DNA of 64,000 bases, from the NCBI RefSeq assembly GCF_019266065.1, contig NZ_LPNR01000118.1, forward strand, positions 43,614 through 107,613. Direction: 5' to 3'. This DNA is from Nocardia sp. MH4. GTDB taxonomy: Bacteria; Actinomycetota; Actinomycetes; Mycobacteriales; Mycobacteriaceae. Positions 41,129 through 48,682 of the stretch are shown here, one piece after another (position 1 is the stretch's first letter; every line of letters starts with the position of its first letter). Under the pieces are notes generated by a model. That model worked only from the letters and a program-made list of their open reading frames with translations, was not told where the DNA came from and made no database searches. A program made the position numbers and the translations under genes.

Positions 41129-41848
41129 GTGAAAATCACCAAGTTCGCCCTGCTGGCCTCCACCGTCAGCGTTGCCCTCGGCATCGCGGCAGGCACCAGC
41201 CACGCAGCCCCCGCCGCGGACCCGAGCGCGCCGATCAACTACACCGCCACCACCACCGAGACCAGCACGGTCATCGGGACCGACTCGGGCTCGCTGGTGG
41301 TCGAGGACGGCGTGTTCAAGATCAAGGCGGCCGACGGCACCACCGTCGCCGGCAACGAACTGTCCTTCCGTGTCGACGAATTCGTGTTCCCGATCGCCGC
41401 CGACATCTCCGGCCGCACCGCGACCCTGACCCCGCAGTTCGACCTCGCGCACGCCACCTACAAGCCGGTCGCGCTGCCGTACGAGGACAAGGCGCCGTGG
41501 AAGAACGAGTACGACCGTGAGCAGGCCGCCTGGAGCCGTCTGGGCAGCACCATCTCCCTGGGCGCCAGCATCGCGACCCTGGTCGGCGGCCTCGGCGGCG
41601 GCGCGGTCGGCTGCGTGCTCGGCGGCATCGCGGGCGCCACCATCGCCTCGGCCACCATCGTCGGCATGTTCGGCCCGTTCATCCCCGCCGCGGCCGTCGG
41701 CTGCGTCGCGGGCATCATGGCCATCGGCGCCCTGGGCACCCTCGCCGGCCAGATCTTCATCACCGCCCCCGTCGCGATCATGGCCGCGGTCCAGTACTTC
41801 ACCACCATCAACTCCCCGATGCCGAACAACCCCGCGCCCGCCAAGTAG
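41129..41848 (+). CDS. Secreted protein of unknown function with glycine-zipper hydrophobic domain, iron-box promoter
   Basis: 239-aa exported protein that I cannot assign with confidence. Start is a GTG at 41129 with GAAAGG upstream. A signal peptide ends at AHA-AP (about residue 26). Residues 30-110 look beta-rich and polar (SLVVEDGVFKIKAADG, FRVDEFVFPIAADI), recalling small secreted beta domains of nocardial and rhodococcal proteins. Residues 135-225 are hydrophobic and Gly/Ala-rich with repeated GxxxG (GGLGGGAVGCVLGGIAGA, VGCVAGIMAIGALGTLAG) and two Cys. This glycine zipper could insert in or span a membrane or the mycolate layer. Divergent from fepD and under an iron box, so it is probably made during iron starvation. 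A role in the passage of siderophore through the outer envelope is possible but not shown. Confidence 0.85.
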   Translation: MKITKFALLASTVSVALGIAAGTSHAAPAADPSAPINYTATTTETSTVIGTDSGSLVVEDGVFKIKAADGTTVAGNELSFRVDEFVFPIAADISGRTATLTPQFDLAHATYKPVALPYEDKAPWKNEYDREQAAWSRLGSTISLGASIATLVGGLGGGAVGCVLGGIAGATIASATIVGMFGPFIPAAAVGCVAGIMAIGALGTLAGQIFITAPVAIMAAVQYFTTINSPMPNNPAPAK

Positions 41849-41889
41849 GTCGCCCCAGAACACTCGTGGAGGGGACAACTCGACGAGCT

Positions 41890-41928
41890 GACGAATCCCG
41901 CCCGACTGCGATCGTGCGGGATCTCGTC
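41890..41928 (+). terminator. Terminator after the secreted-protein gene
   Basis: 12-bp stem with one bulged C (41890-41901 with 41916-41928) and a 14-base loop, 41 bases after the stop codon. It closes the plus-strand transcript from the iron-box promoter. Confidence 0.65.
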
Positions 41929-42000
41929 GTCTCCCGAGCTGTCGTGCCGGGCCCCGAAAACCGCTCGTCGTCGTTGGTTCTGGTCGGGCATCATGCTGGT

Positions 42001-42516
42001 ATGCGCGACCGGCCTGCCCCCGATCCCGGCGAGATCCCGTCGCCGGGACTGGTTGCCGCGTGGGTGGCGCTGGGCACGGTGCCGGCCGAACGGGTCCCGC
42101 TCTGGGCGGCGTACTGGCTGGTGGACGGTCATGACGGCGCGGCGCTGCGGGACCTGGCCGGGCTGGGCGACACGGAGTTCCACGAGATCCACGACGTGCT
42201 GCCCGCGGCGCTGGCCGACTGCGCCACAGTCGTCCCCGAATCGGCGGTGGCCGCGGCCCAGGTGGCGTTCACCGATCTCGCGCGGATGTGCGCCGTCCAC
42301 CGCGCCACCGAATCCTGGGTACTGAACAAGGTGTGCGAGATCGTCGTCCGGTCCGACTACGACGCCGGTGTCACCGAACTCCCGCTCGGCCGGATCTACG
42401 ATCTCGACGACGAGTGGGCGGCGGGCTGGGGTCGAACGCGTGCCGAACTCACACAGAAGATCCGGGACGCGTGCCGAGATCAACTCACCATGAGCCGCGC
42501 CGCGACCGGTCGCTGA
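42001..42516 (+). CDS. Orphan soluble protein
   Basis: 171-aa acidic protein, not recognised. Trp-rich N-terminal part (VAAWVALG, LWAAYWLVDGHDG) followed by helical segments and a WVLNKVCEIVVRSDYD stretch. No signal peptide or membrane helix. The ATG at 42001 is preferred over in-frame upstream sequence that looks non-coding; no strong ribosome binding site is visible. It precedes the broken kinase-like gene on the same strand. Confidence 0.6.
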   Translation: MRDRPAPDPGEIPSPGLVAAWVALGTVPAERVPLWAAYWLVDGHDGAALRDLAGLGDTEFHEIHDVLPAALADCATVVPESAVAAAQVAFTDLARMCAVHRATESWVLNKVCEIVVRSDYDAGVTELPLGRIYDLDDEWAAGWGRTRAELTQKIRDACRDQLTMSRAATGR

Positions 42517-42571
42517 TCCAGCTTCCCCGACGAGCGGCTCGCGCATCAGCGGCCGGTGGCAGAATCGTGCG

Positions 42572-43473
42572 ATGACAGCCGACCGGGCCGACCTGCACCG
42601 CGAACTCTCGGCCTTTCTGGCTTCCCGCAACGACATCGAGCTGGCCGCGCTCGTGGACGAGGGGCGCGCTGTGGCCCGAGCTTCAACGCATGGCGGGAAC
42701 TCGCCGCGAATGTCCTTGTCACCGAGGCGGTTCTAGCTGGGGATGCTCGATTGTTCCCGCTGCTCTATCACTGGCGGGTGCTGCCCGGCCGGGCGCCGAT
42801 CGCGGCCGAACACACCGATATCGACACGGTCGTCGCCGCGCAGGGTGATTCGCCCGCGGTACGGGTCCGTCTCGAGGCGCTGGCTGCCGCGACGGCGAGC
42901 CTCGTGCTGTTCTGTGAATACCTTCCGTACGGGATTGCGGACTGGCTGCGGGAGGACCCGGTGGGCAAGGCCGTGGTCGTCGAGCGGCAGATGTCGGAGA
43001 TCGTGGGATTCCTCGGCGATCGGGAATTACTGCATATGGACGGGCATTTCGGCAATCTGCGCAGCGACGGGGAGCGGATCTATCTCACCGACTTCGGGCT
43101 GGCCACCTCGCCGCGCTTCGACTTGTCGGACGCCGAGCGTGAATTCGTCGCACGTCACGTGACGCATGACGCCGACTATCTCGCCATGCGACTGGTCAAC
43201 TGGGTGGTGACCGATATCTGCGGAATATCGACGCCGGCCGGGAGTGCTCCCGTCGCCCGCAACGAGTACGTACTCCGATGCGCGGCGGGGCATATCCCCG
43301 ACGACGTGGCACCGGTCGTAGCCGCGATCCTGACTCGCCACGCACCCGCCGCGGCGACGCTGAACGCCTTCTACTGGAAACTGTTCGCAGGCGAGGTCCA
43401 CGCGGAATACCCCGGCACAGCGAGAGCGGCCGATTCCCAGGTCGGTCGTCGGCACGGGCCGCCAGGGGGCTAG
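42572..43473 (+). pseudogene. Kinase-like (APH/protein-kinase fold) gene with a -1 frameshift
   Basis: The 5' part reads from ATG 42572 in one frame (MTADRADLHRELSAFLASRN, on to LVDEGRAV). The rest, from about 42676 (GPSFNAWRELAANVLVTEA) to the stop at 43473, continues in another frame. One extra G in GTGGCCCG at 42671-42678 would join them as RAVGPSFNAW. The downstream part has HMDGHFGNLR followed by YLTDFG, the catalytic loop and DFG motif of the kinase-like superfamily. So this is either a recently broken gene or a one-base sequencing error. If intact, it would encode about 300 aa. Substrate unknown. The 3' end overlaps the convergent MFS gene by four bases. Confidence 0.75.
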
Positions 43474-45047
43474 CTCGGGTCGGCGTCCGGGGTGGGCGTT
43501 GCGTCGTTCGGGGCCGGAAGGTGACGGAGCAGAACCAGCACCAGGACCGTGGCGACCGCGGTGAGGCCGATGGCGACCAGTGAATTCACCTGGAGGGCAT
43601 GGGTGTAGGCCTGGCGGGCGAGAGTGGCGAGTTCGGCGCCGAGGGTTTCCGGGAGCATGGCGGCGACGTGGAGAGCTCCGGCCAGGGTGTCCTCGGCGGC
43701 GTGGGTGACCTCGGTGGGCAGCCCGGCGGGCAGGCTCTCGGTCATCCGGCCGCGGTAGACCGCGGTTCCGATGCTGCCGATCACGGCGACACCGAGCGCG
43801 GCGGACAGTTCCTGGCCGGTCTCGGAGATCGCGGACGCGGCGCCGGCGCGGGCCGGGTCGACGGCGCCGACGATCAGGTCCAGGCCGAGCACGAACATCG
43901 GACTCAGGCCGAGGGAGAACACGACCATGCCGGTGACGATCAGCGCGAGGTCGTCGGCGCCGGAGAGCTGGGTGAAGATCGCGTACCCGGCCATGGCGAT
44001 CACCAGCCCGCCCGCCATCAGATAGGCGGGCCGCACCCGTGGTGCGAGGGCGCTCACCGCCCCGGCCGCCACGACCATCGCCGCGGCCTGCGGCACCGTC
44101 CACAGCCCGGCTTCGAAGGCCGACAGCCCGAGTACCAGTTGCAGGTACTGCGACAGCAGCAGGAACAGTCCGCCCATGGCGAGCATGGCGACCATCAGCG
44201 CGACGAGCGAACCGCTGAATCGCACATTGCCGAACAGCCGCAGGTCGATGAGCGGATCGGTGAGCCGCCGCTGCCGCAGGACGAACACCGTGCCCAGCAC
44301 CAGTCCGGTCCCCAGCACCGCGATCGCGTCGACCGCCCAGCCGTCCTTGGCCAGTTCCTTGATGCCGTAGATGACGGCCATCACCGACAGCAGCGACAAC
44401 ACCGCGCTCAGCACATCGAGCCTGCCCGGATTCGGGTCCTTGTACTCGGGCAACAGGATCGGCCCGGCCACCAGCAGCAGCACCATCGCGGGCACCGCGA
44501 CCAGGAACACCGAGCCCCACCAGAAGTTCTCCAGCATCGCCCCGCCGACCAGCGGGCCGATCACCATGCCGATCATGAAGCTGGTCATCCACACGCTGAT
44601 CGCGGTGGTGCGCTGGCGGTCGTCGTGGAACATGTTGCGGATCAGCGCCAGCGTCGACGGCATCAGGGTCGCGCCCGCGATGCCGAGCAGCGCCCGCGTG
44701 CCGATCAGCATGTTCGCGCTGGTGGAGTACGCGGCGACGATCGAGGCGACGCCGAACGCGAGCGCGCCGATCATCAGCAGCCGGCGCCTGCCGATCCGGT
44801 CACCGACGGTGCCCATGGTGATGAGGAATCCGGCGACCAGGAAGCCGTAGATGTCGAGGATCCACAGCAGCTGGGAGCTGCTCGGTTGCAGCGCCTCGCT
44901 GATCTGCGGGATGGCGAGGTAGAGGACGCTCAGATCCATCGAGATCAACAGCGTCGGCAGGGCGAGTACCGCCAGTCCGATCCACTCCCTGAGCCCGGCC
45001 GTCGTGGTGGGTTCGCCTGCGGCCTGCTCGCTCTGCGTGGACGTCAC
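43470..45047 (-). CDS. MFS drug exporter, DHA2 family (14 TMS, EmrB/QacA type)
   Basis: 525-aa transporter with about 14 helices. Motifs are MDLSVLYLAIPQI in helix 1, GDRIGRRRLLMIGA in loop 2-3, and motif C-like VIGPLVGGAM in helix 5, typical of proton-drug antiporters. Start is a GTG at 45047 (VTSTQSEQ), since sequence further upstream is Arg-rich and unlike the family. Divergent from the DUF5925-type ATPase gene. Substrate unknown. Confidence 0.9.
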   Translation of the reverse strand: MTSTQSEQAAGEPTTTAGLREWIGLAVLALPTLLISMDLSVLYLAIPQISEALQPSSSQLLWILDIYGFLVAGFLITMGTVGDRIGRRRLLMIGALAFGVASIVAAYSTSANMLIGTRALLGIAGATLMPSTLALIRNMFHDDRQRTTAISVWMTSFMIGMVIGPLVGGAMLENFWWGSVFLVAVPAMVLLLVAGPILLPEYKDPNPGRLDVLSAVLSLLSVMAVIYGIKELAKDGWAVDAIAVLGTGLVLGTVFVLRQRRLTDPLIDLRLFGNVRFSGSLVALMVAMLAMGGLFLLLSQYLQLVLGLSAFEAGLWTVPQAAAMVVAAGAVSALAPRVRPAYLMAGGLVIAMAGYAIFTQLSGADDLALIVTGMVVFSLGLSPMFVLGLDLIVGAVDPARAGAASAISETGQELSAALGVAVIGSIGTAVYRGRMTESLPAGLPTEVTHAAEDTLAGALHVAAMLPETLGAELATLARQAYTHALQVNSLVAIGLTAVATVLVLVLLRHLPAPNDATPTPDADPS

Positions 45048-45165
45048 GGCACCGACGTTACCGACGAATCGACCGCATGTGCCAGGCGTTTTTCGGCGCC
45101 GCGGCCAGTCCGCCCGCCGAGAAGTCATTGGACATTGCCGGGCCGGTGCCGCGAGGATGGGCGCG

Positions 45166-46311
45166 GTGTCCACACGTAATGAACAGCTCAGGCTCGTCGA
45201 TCCGCCGCGTCAGCCGGAGGATCCGGGCGAGCGGTTTCCGTGGTCGGCGGCCATCGACTCCACCTACTCGACCCGCGACGCCATCGACGCGCTGGCGCTC
45301 GCGCCGTTCCTGCGCGGTGACCAGTCCTTCGCCCGGCAGGCGCACCTGGATCGGGTGCGCCCCGACGCGCCCCTGCGCCCGGCCGACTCCCGGATCGTGC
45401 GCTCGGTGGCCGACGACGACAGCAGCGCGTTGCTGGTCGAAGGCGACGGCTGGTCGCTGCGGGCGGTGCGCTGGGCGGGCGGGTCGGCCACGGTCGAGGT
45501 GACCGCGGTCAGCGACGAACTCGCCGTCGCCGTGCTGGCCGGGGCCACGGCCGACGCCGTGCAGCCGCCGGGTGCCGGCGCCACCGTGGAAATGGGCTTC
45601 TGGCACATGGATGTCCGGCGGCCGCTGCGCAGGCGCCGCCAGATCAGCGCGCCCGCCTGGGCGGAGATCCGCGGCAACTACGCCGCGCCGGTCTCGGCGA
45701 GCATGGATCGGTTGATGGCGCTCGAGGTCGCCGAGATCAGAGGCAGGCTGGTGCTGCTGCACGGCGAACCGGGCACCGGCAAGACCACCGCGTTGCGCGC
45801 GCTCGCGCGGGCGTGGTCGTCGTGGTGTCAGGTCGACTGTGTCGTCGACCCCGAGGAACTGTTCAGCAATCCCGGCTATCTCATGGAAGTGGCGGCGGGC
45901 GCCGACGGCGACGACGGCAGCCGCTGGCGCCTGCTGGTGCTCGAGGACTGCGACGAACTCATCCGCGGCGAAGCGAAAGAGGCCGCGGGACAGAAACTGT
46001 CGCGCCTGCTCAACCTCACCGACGGCATGCTCGGGCAGGGCCGCAACGTGCTGATCGCGGTCACCACCAACGAGGACCTGTCCCGCCTGCATCCCGCGGT
46101 GGTGCGCCCCGGCCGCTGCCTGGCCCAGATCGAGGTCGGTCGCCTGTCGCCCACCGAGGCCCGCGACTGGCTCACCGCGCAGGACTGTCCGCCGGGCGAG
46201 CCGATCGGTTGCGAGGGCGCGACCCTCGCGGAGCTGGTCGCCCGCCGCGACGGCGAGATCCAGATCCAGTCCGTCACCCCGGACGCGACCGAGGTCGGCA
46301 TGTACCTGTGA
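45166..46311 (+). CDS. AAA ATPase with N-terminal DUF5925-type domain
   Basis: About 381-aa protein. The N-terminal half (DAIDALALAPFLRGDQSFARQAHLDRVRP, LLVEGDGWSLRAVRW, VEMGFWHMDV) resembles the actinobacterial DUF5925 domain. It is followed by an AAA+ core with Walker A GEPGTGKTT near residue 204, Walker B LLVLEDCDEL near 260, sensor-like TTNEDLSRLHPAVVRPGR and an arginine finger. Such proteins usually remodel unknown partners. The GTG at 45166 fits the GAGG at 45153; an ATG at 45157 is in frame. No partner gene is evident nearby. Confidence 0.82.
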   Translation: MSTRNEQLRLVDPPRQPEDPGERFPWSAAIDSTYSTRDAIDALALAPFLRGDQSFARQAHLDRVRPDAPLRPADSRIVRSVADDDSSALLVEGDGWSLRAVRWAGGSATVEVTAVSDELAVAVLAGATADAVQPPGAGATVEMGFWHMDVRRPLRRRRQISAPAWAEIRGNYAAPVSASMDRLMALEVAEIRGRLVLLHGEPGTGKTTALRALARAWSSWCQVDCVVDPEELFSNPGYLMEVAAGADGDDGSRWRLLVLEDCDELIRGEAKEAAGQKLSRLLNLTDGMLGQGRNVLIAVTTNEDLSRLHPAVVRPGRCLAQIEVGRLSPTEARDWLTAQDCPPGEPIGCEGATLAELVARRDGEIQIQSVTPDATEVGMYL

Positions 46312-46314
46312 CGC

Positions 46315-46878
46315 TCACGCGGGCGTGTGGGCCCTGATCAGTTCGGTGAGGTGGCGGCCGACGCGATCCAGCGGCTCGGTGCTGTGCTTGGCCAGCGACA
46401 TCACCACCGCGCCCTCGATCGAGGCGATGACCGTGGTCGCCAGGGATCGGGCGGTGTCGGGGGCGATGTTCTCCGCGCGCAGCCGCGTCTCCAGGGCATG
46501 TTCCCAGTTCCCGAAGGCCTCGCCCGCGGCGTCGGCCGCCGACGCGGATTCCGAGCGGCCGAGGGCGGCCGCGACGATCGGGCAGCCCGCCAGGAAATCG
46601 CTGGACTCGACGACGTGCTTCCACGCGTCGGCGAAGGAGGCGATGGTCGTCTCCGGCTTCGCGTCGGCGCCGAACGTCTCGATGAGCGTCGTCATCGCCC
46701 GCCCGGCGACCCGGGTGGCCTCGGTGATCAGCTCGGATTTGCCGCCGGGGAAGTTCAGGTAGATCGTCCGGCGGGAGAGCCCGCTGTGGTCGAGCAGTTG
46801 CGCGACTCCGGTCCCGGTCACGCCGTTGCGGCGGACCAGGTCGATCGCGCTCTGCACGAGTCCGTCGCGCGCTGCCAT
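46315..46878 (-). CDS. TetR/AcrR family repressor
   Basis: 187-aa regulator. The N-terminal helix-turn-helix (residues 5-50, GVTGTGVAQLLDHSGLSRRTIYLNFPGGKSE region) is classical TetR, and the C-terminal part resembles the LmrA/YxaF group (AGCPIVAAALG). Divergent from the OYE-nitroreductase fusion; two palindromic operators lie between them. It probably represses both genes until a small electrophile or drug binds. Confidence 0.92.
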   Translation of the reverse strand: MAARDGLVQSAIDLVRRNGVTGTGVAQLLDHSGLSRRTIYLNFPGGKSELITEATRVAGRAMTTLIETFGADAKPETTIASFADAWKHVVESSDFLAGCPIVAAALGRSESASAADAAGEAFGNWEHALETRLRAENIAPDTARSLATTVIASIEGAVVMSLAKHSTEPLDRVGRHLTELIRAHTPA

Positions 46879-46906
46879 CGGCGTCCTTTCGGTCGGTTCG
46901 ATTGAA

Positions 46907-46924
46907 GTATACCGATCGGTGTAC
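46907..46924. promoter_or_regulatory. TetR operator, copy 1
   Basis: GTATACCGATCGGTGTAC, an 18-bp palindrome with one mismatched pair. It lies 28 bp before the TetR gene start. It shares the CCGATCGGTGTA core with copy 2. Confidence 0.8.
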
Positions 46925-46938
46925 TACCGTTCGGGCAA

Positions 46939-46956
46939 GTACACCGATCGGTGTAG
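46939..46956. promoter_or_regulatory. TetR operator, copy 2
   Basis: GTACACCGATCGGTGTAG with a perfect 16-bp core palindrome (46940-46955), 25 bp before the ATG of the fusion gene. Centres of the two copies are 32 bp apart, about three helical turns, which suits cooperative binding on one face of the DNA. Confidence 0.82.
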
Positions 46957-46981
46957 CGCGCGATCCGTGGAGGAGTCGACG

Positions 46982-48682
46982 ATGACAGCCCTGAGTGACC
47001 CGCTCGCCCTGCCGTGCGGCCAGGTGCTCGGCAACCGGCTGATGAAGGCCGCCCTGAGCGAGGGTCTCGGCACCCCGGCGGCGGGACCGGACGAACGCCT
47101 CGACCGGCTGTACCGCCGCTGGGGAACCGGCGGCTTCGGCCTGGTGGTGACCGGCAATGTCATGGTCGATCGCGACCATCTCGGCGAACCGGGCAATGTC
47201 GTCGTCGAGGACGAGCGCCATCTCGACGATCTGCGCCGCTGGTCGGCCCACGCGACCGGGGCGGGCGCCCGTATCTGGATGCAGATCAATCATCCCGGGC
47301 GCCAGGCGAATCCGCTGATGACCAAGGTCCAGCCGGTGGCGCCGTCGGCGATCGGCCTCGGCCTGCCCGGCATCCCCGCGCCGCGCGCGCTCACCGACCC
47401 CGAGATCGTCGAGATCGTGCACCGCTTCGCCACCACCGCGCGGATCGCCGAGCGGGCGGGTTTCGACGGCGTGCAGATCCACGGCGCGCACGGATACCTC
47501 GTCTCCCAGTTCCTCTCGCCGCTGGCCAATCAGCGCGAGGACCGCTGGGGCGGCGACCCCGAGCGGCGGGCGCGGTTCGTGCTCGAGGTGGTCCGCGCGA
47601 TCAGGGCCGAGGTGTCCTCGACGTTCGCGGTCGCGATCAAGCTCAACTCCGCCGACTTCCAGCGCGGTGGTTTCACCGAGGACGAGTCGCGCGCGGTGGT
47701 GCGGCGCCTGGCCGACGAGCGTCTCGACCTGATCGAGATCAGCGGCGGCAGTTACGAATCGCCGGCCATGATGGGCAGGCCGGTGGCCCGGTCGGCGAGC
47801 ACGGCGGCGCGCGAGGCGTACTTCCTCGAGTACGCGCGGTCGGTACGGGCGGTCGCGGGCTCGGTGCCGCTGGCCGTCACCGGCGGATTCCGGTCCCGTC
47901 CGGCCATGCTCGACGCGGTCGAGTCGGGGGAGTGCGATGTGGTCGGCCTCGGGCGTCCCACCGCCGTCGATCCCGGCGCGGCCGCGCAGATCCTGCATCA
48001 GCGCACCGAGCGCCTGCATTCGCCCAGCATCACGCTCGGCCTGCCCGCGCGGGTGGCGACGCTGCCCAATGTCAAGAGTCTCGAAGGCGCCCTCGACCTG
48101 CAGTGGCACACCGACCAGCTGCATCGTCTCGGCGCGGGCGCCGACCCTGATCCCGACCGCGCGCCGTGGCTCACGGCGGCGGCCATGCTCAAACACCATG
48201 GTGTCGACGCGTTCCGGAGCAGAAGGAGTTCTACCGTGACCCGGCCGGCGAAGGACCCGGCTCTGCGCAAGTTCGAGTTCGAACGCGCGGTGGGGCGCTA
48301 TCTCGCCAACCCGACCGTCCGCGCTCTGAGCCGCATCGGCATCCGCACTTCGTTCGCGACCGAACTGGAGACGACCGGCCGCAAGTCCGGGCAGGCCAGG
48401 GTGGTCCCGGTGTCGGTGTCGTTCGACGACACCGGCGCGTGGGTGATCAGCCAGCACGGGACCAGGTCGGGCTGGGCAGCCAATATCGGGGCCGAGCCGA
48501 AAGTTCGCGTCCGCCAGGGTGATCGGTGGCGGACCGGGGTCGCGGAATTGCGTCCGGCCGACGACGTCGTCGCGCGGGCGCGTAGCTTCGCGCCCAACCC
48601 GGTCTTCGCCGGGCTGACGGCGGCGACCTTCCGCGCGTTGCAGAGCACGCCGATCTCGGTCCGGATCACCTTCACCGACTGA
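46982..48682 (+). CDS. Old Yellow Enzyme-type oxidoreductase fused to a deazaflavin-dependent nitroreductase-like domain
   Basis: 566-aa protein. Residues 1-405 form an FMN-binding NADH:flavin oxidoreductase barrel (QINHPGRQ, FDGVQIHGAHGYLVSQFLSP, REDRWGG, DVVGLGRPTAVDP). Residues 425-566 match the small DDN/Rv3547-like F420(deazaflavin)-dependent nitroreductase family (YLANPTVRALSRIG, LETTGRKSGQARVVPV, WVISQHGTRSGWAANIGAEP, VRQGDRWRTGVAELRP). The joint holds AGAAGGAG (48221-48228) followed by an in-frame GTG at 48236. This looks like the ribosome binding site and start of a once separate second gene. Start ATG 46982 with GGAGGAG upstream. Probably reduces enones or nitro compounds. Under TetR control. 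Confidence 0.88.
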   Translation: MTALSDPLALPCGQVLGNRLMKAALSEGLGTPAAGPDERLDRLYRRWGTGGFGLVVTGNVMVDRDHLGEPGNVVVEDERHLDDLRRWSAHATGAGARIWMQINHPGRQANPLMTKVQPVAPSAIGLGLPGIPAPRALTDPEIVEIVHRFATTARIAERAGFDGVQIHGAHGYLVSQFLSPLANQREDRWGGDPERRARFVLEVVRAIRAEVSSTFAVAIKLNSADFQRGGFTEDESRAVVRRLADERLDLIEISGGSYESPAMMGRPVARSASTAAREAYFLEYARSVRAVAGSVPLAVTGGFRSRPAMLDAVESGECDVVGLGRPTAVDPGAAAQILHQRTERLHSPSITLGLPARVATLPNVKSLEGALDLQWHTDQLHRLGAGADPDPDRAPWLTAAAMLKHHGVDAFRSRRSSTVTRPAKDPALRKFEFERAVGRYLANPTVRALSRIGIRTSFATELETTGRKSGQARVVPVSVSFDDTGAWVISQHGTRSGWAANIGAEPKVRVRQGDRWRTGVAELRPADDVVARARSFAPNPVFAGLTAATFRALQSTPISVRITFTD

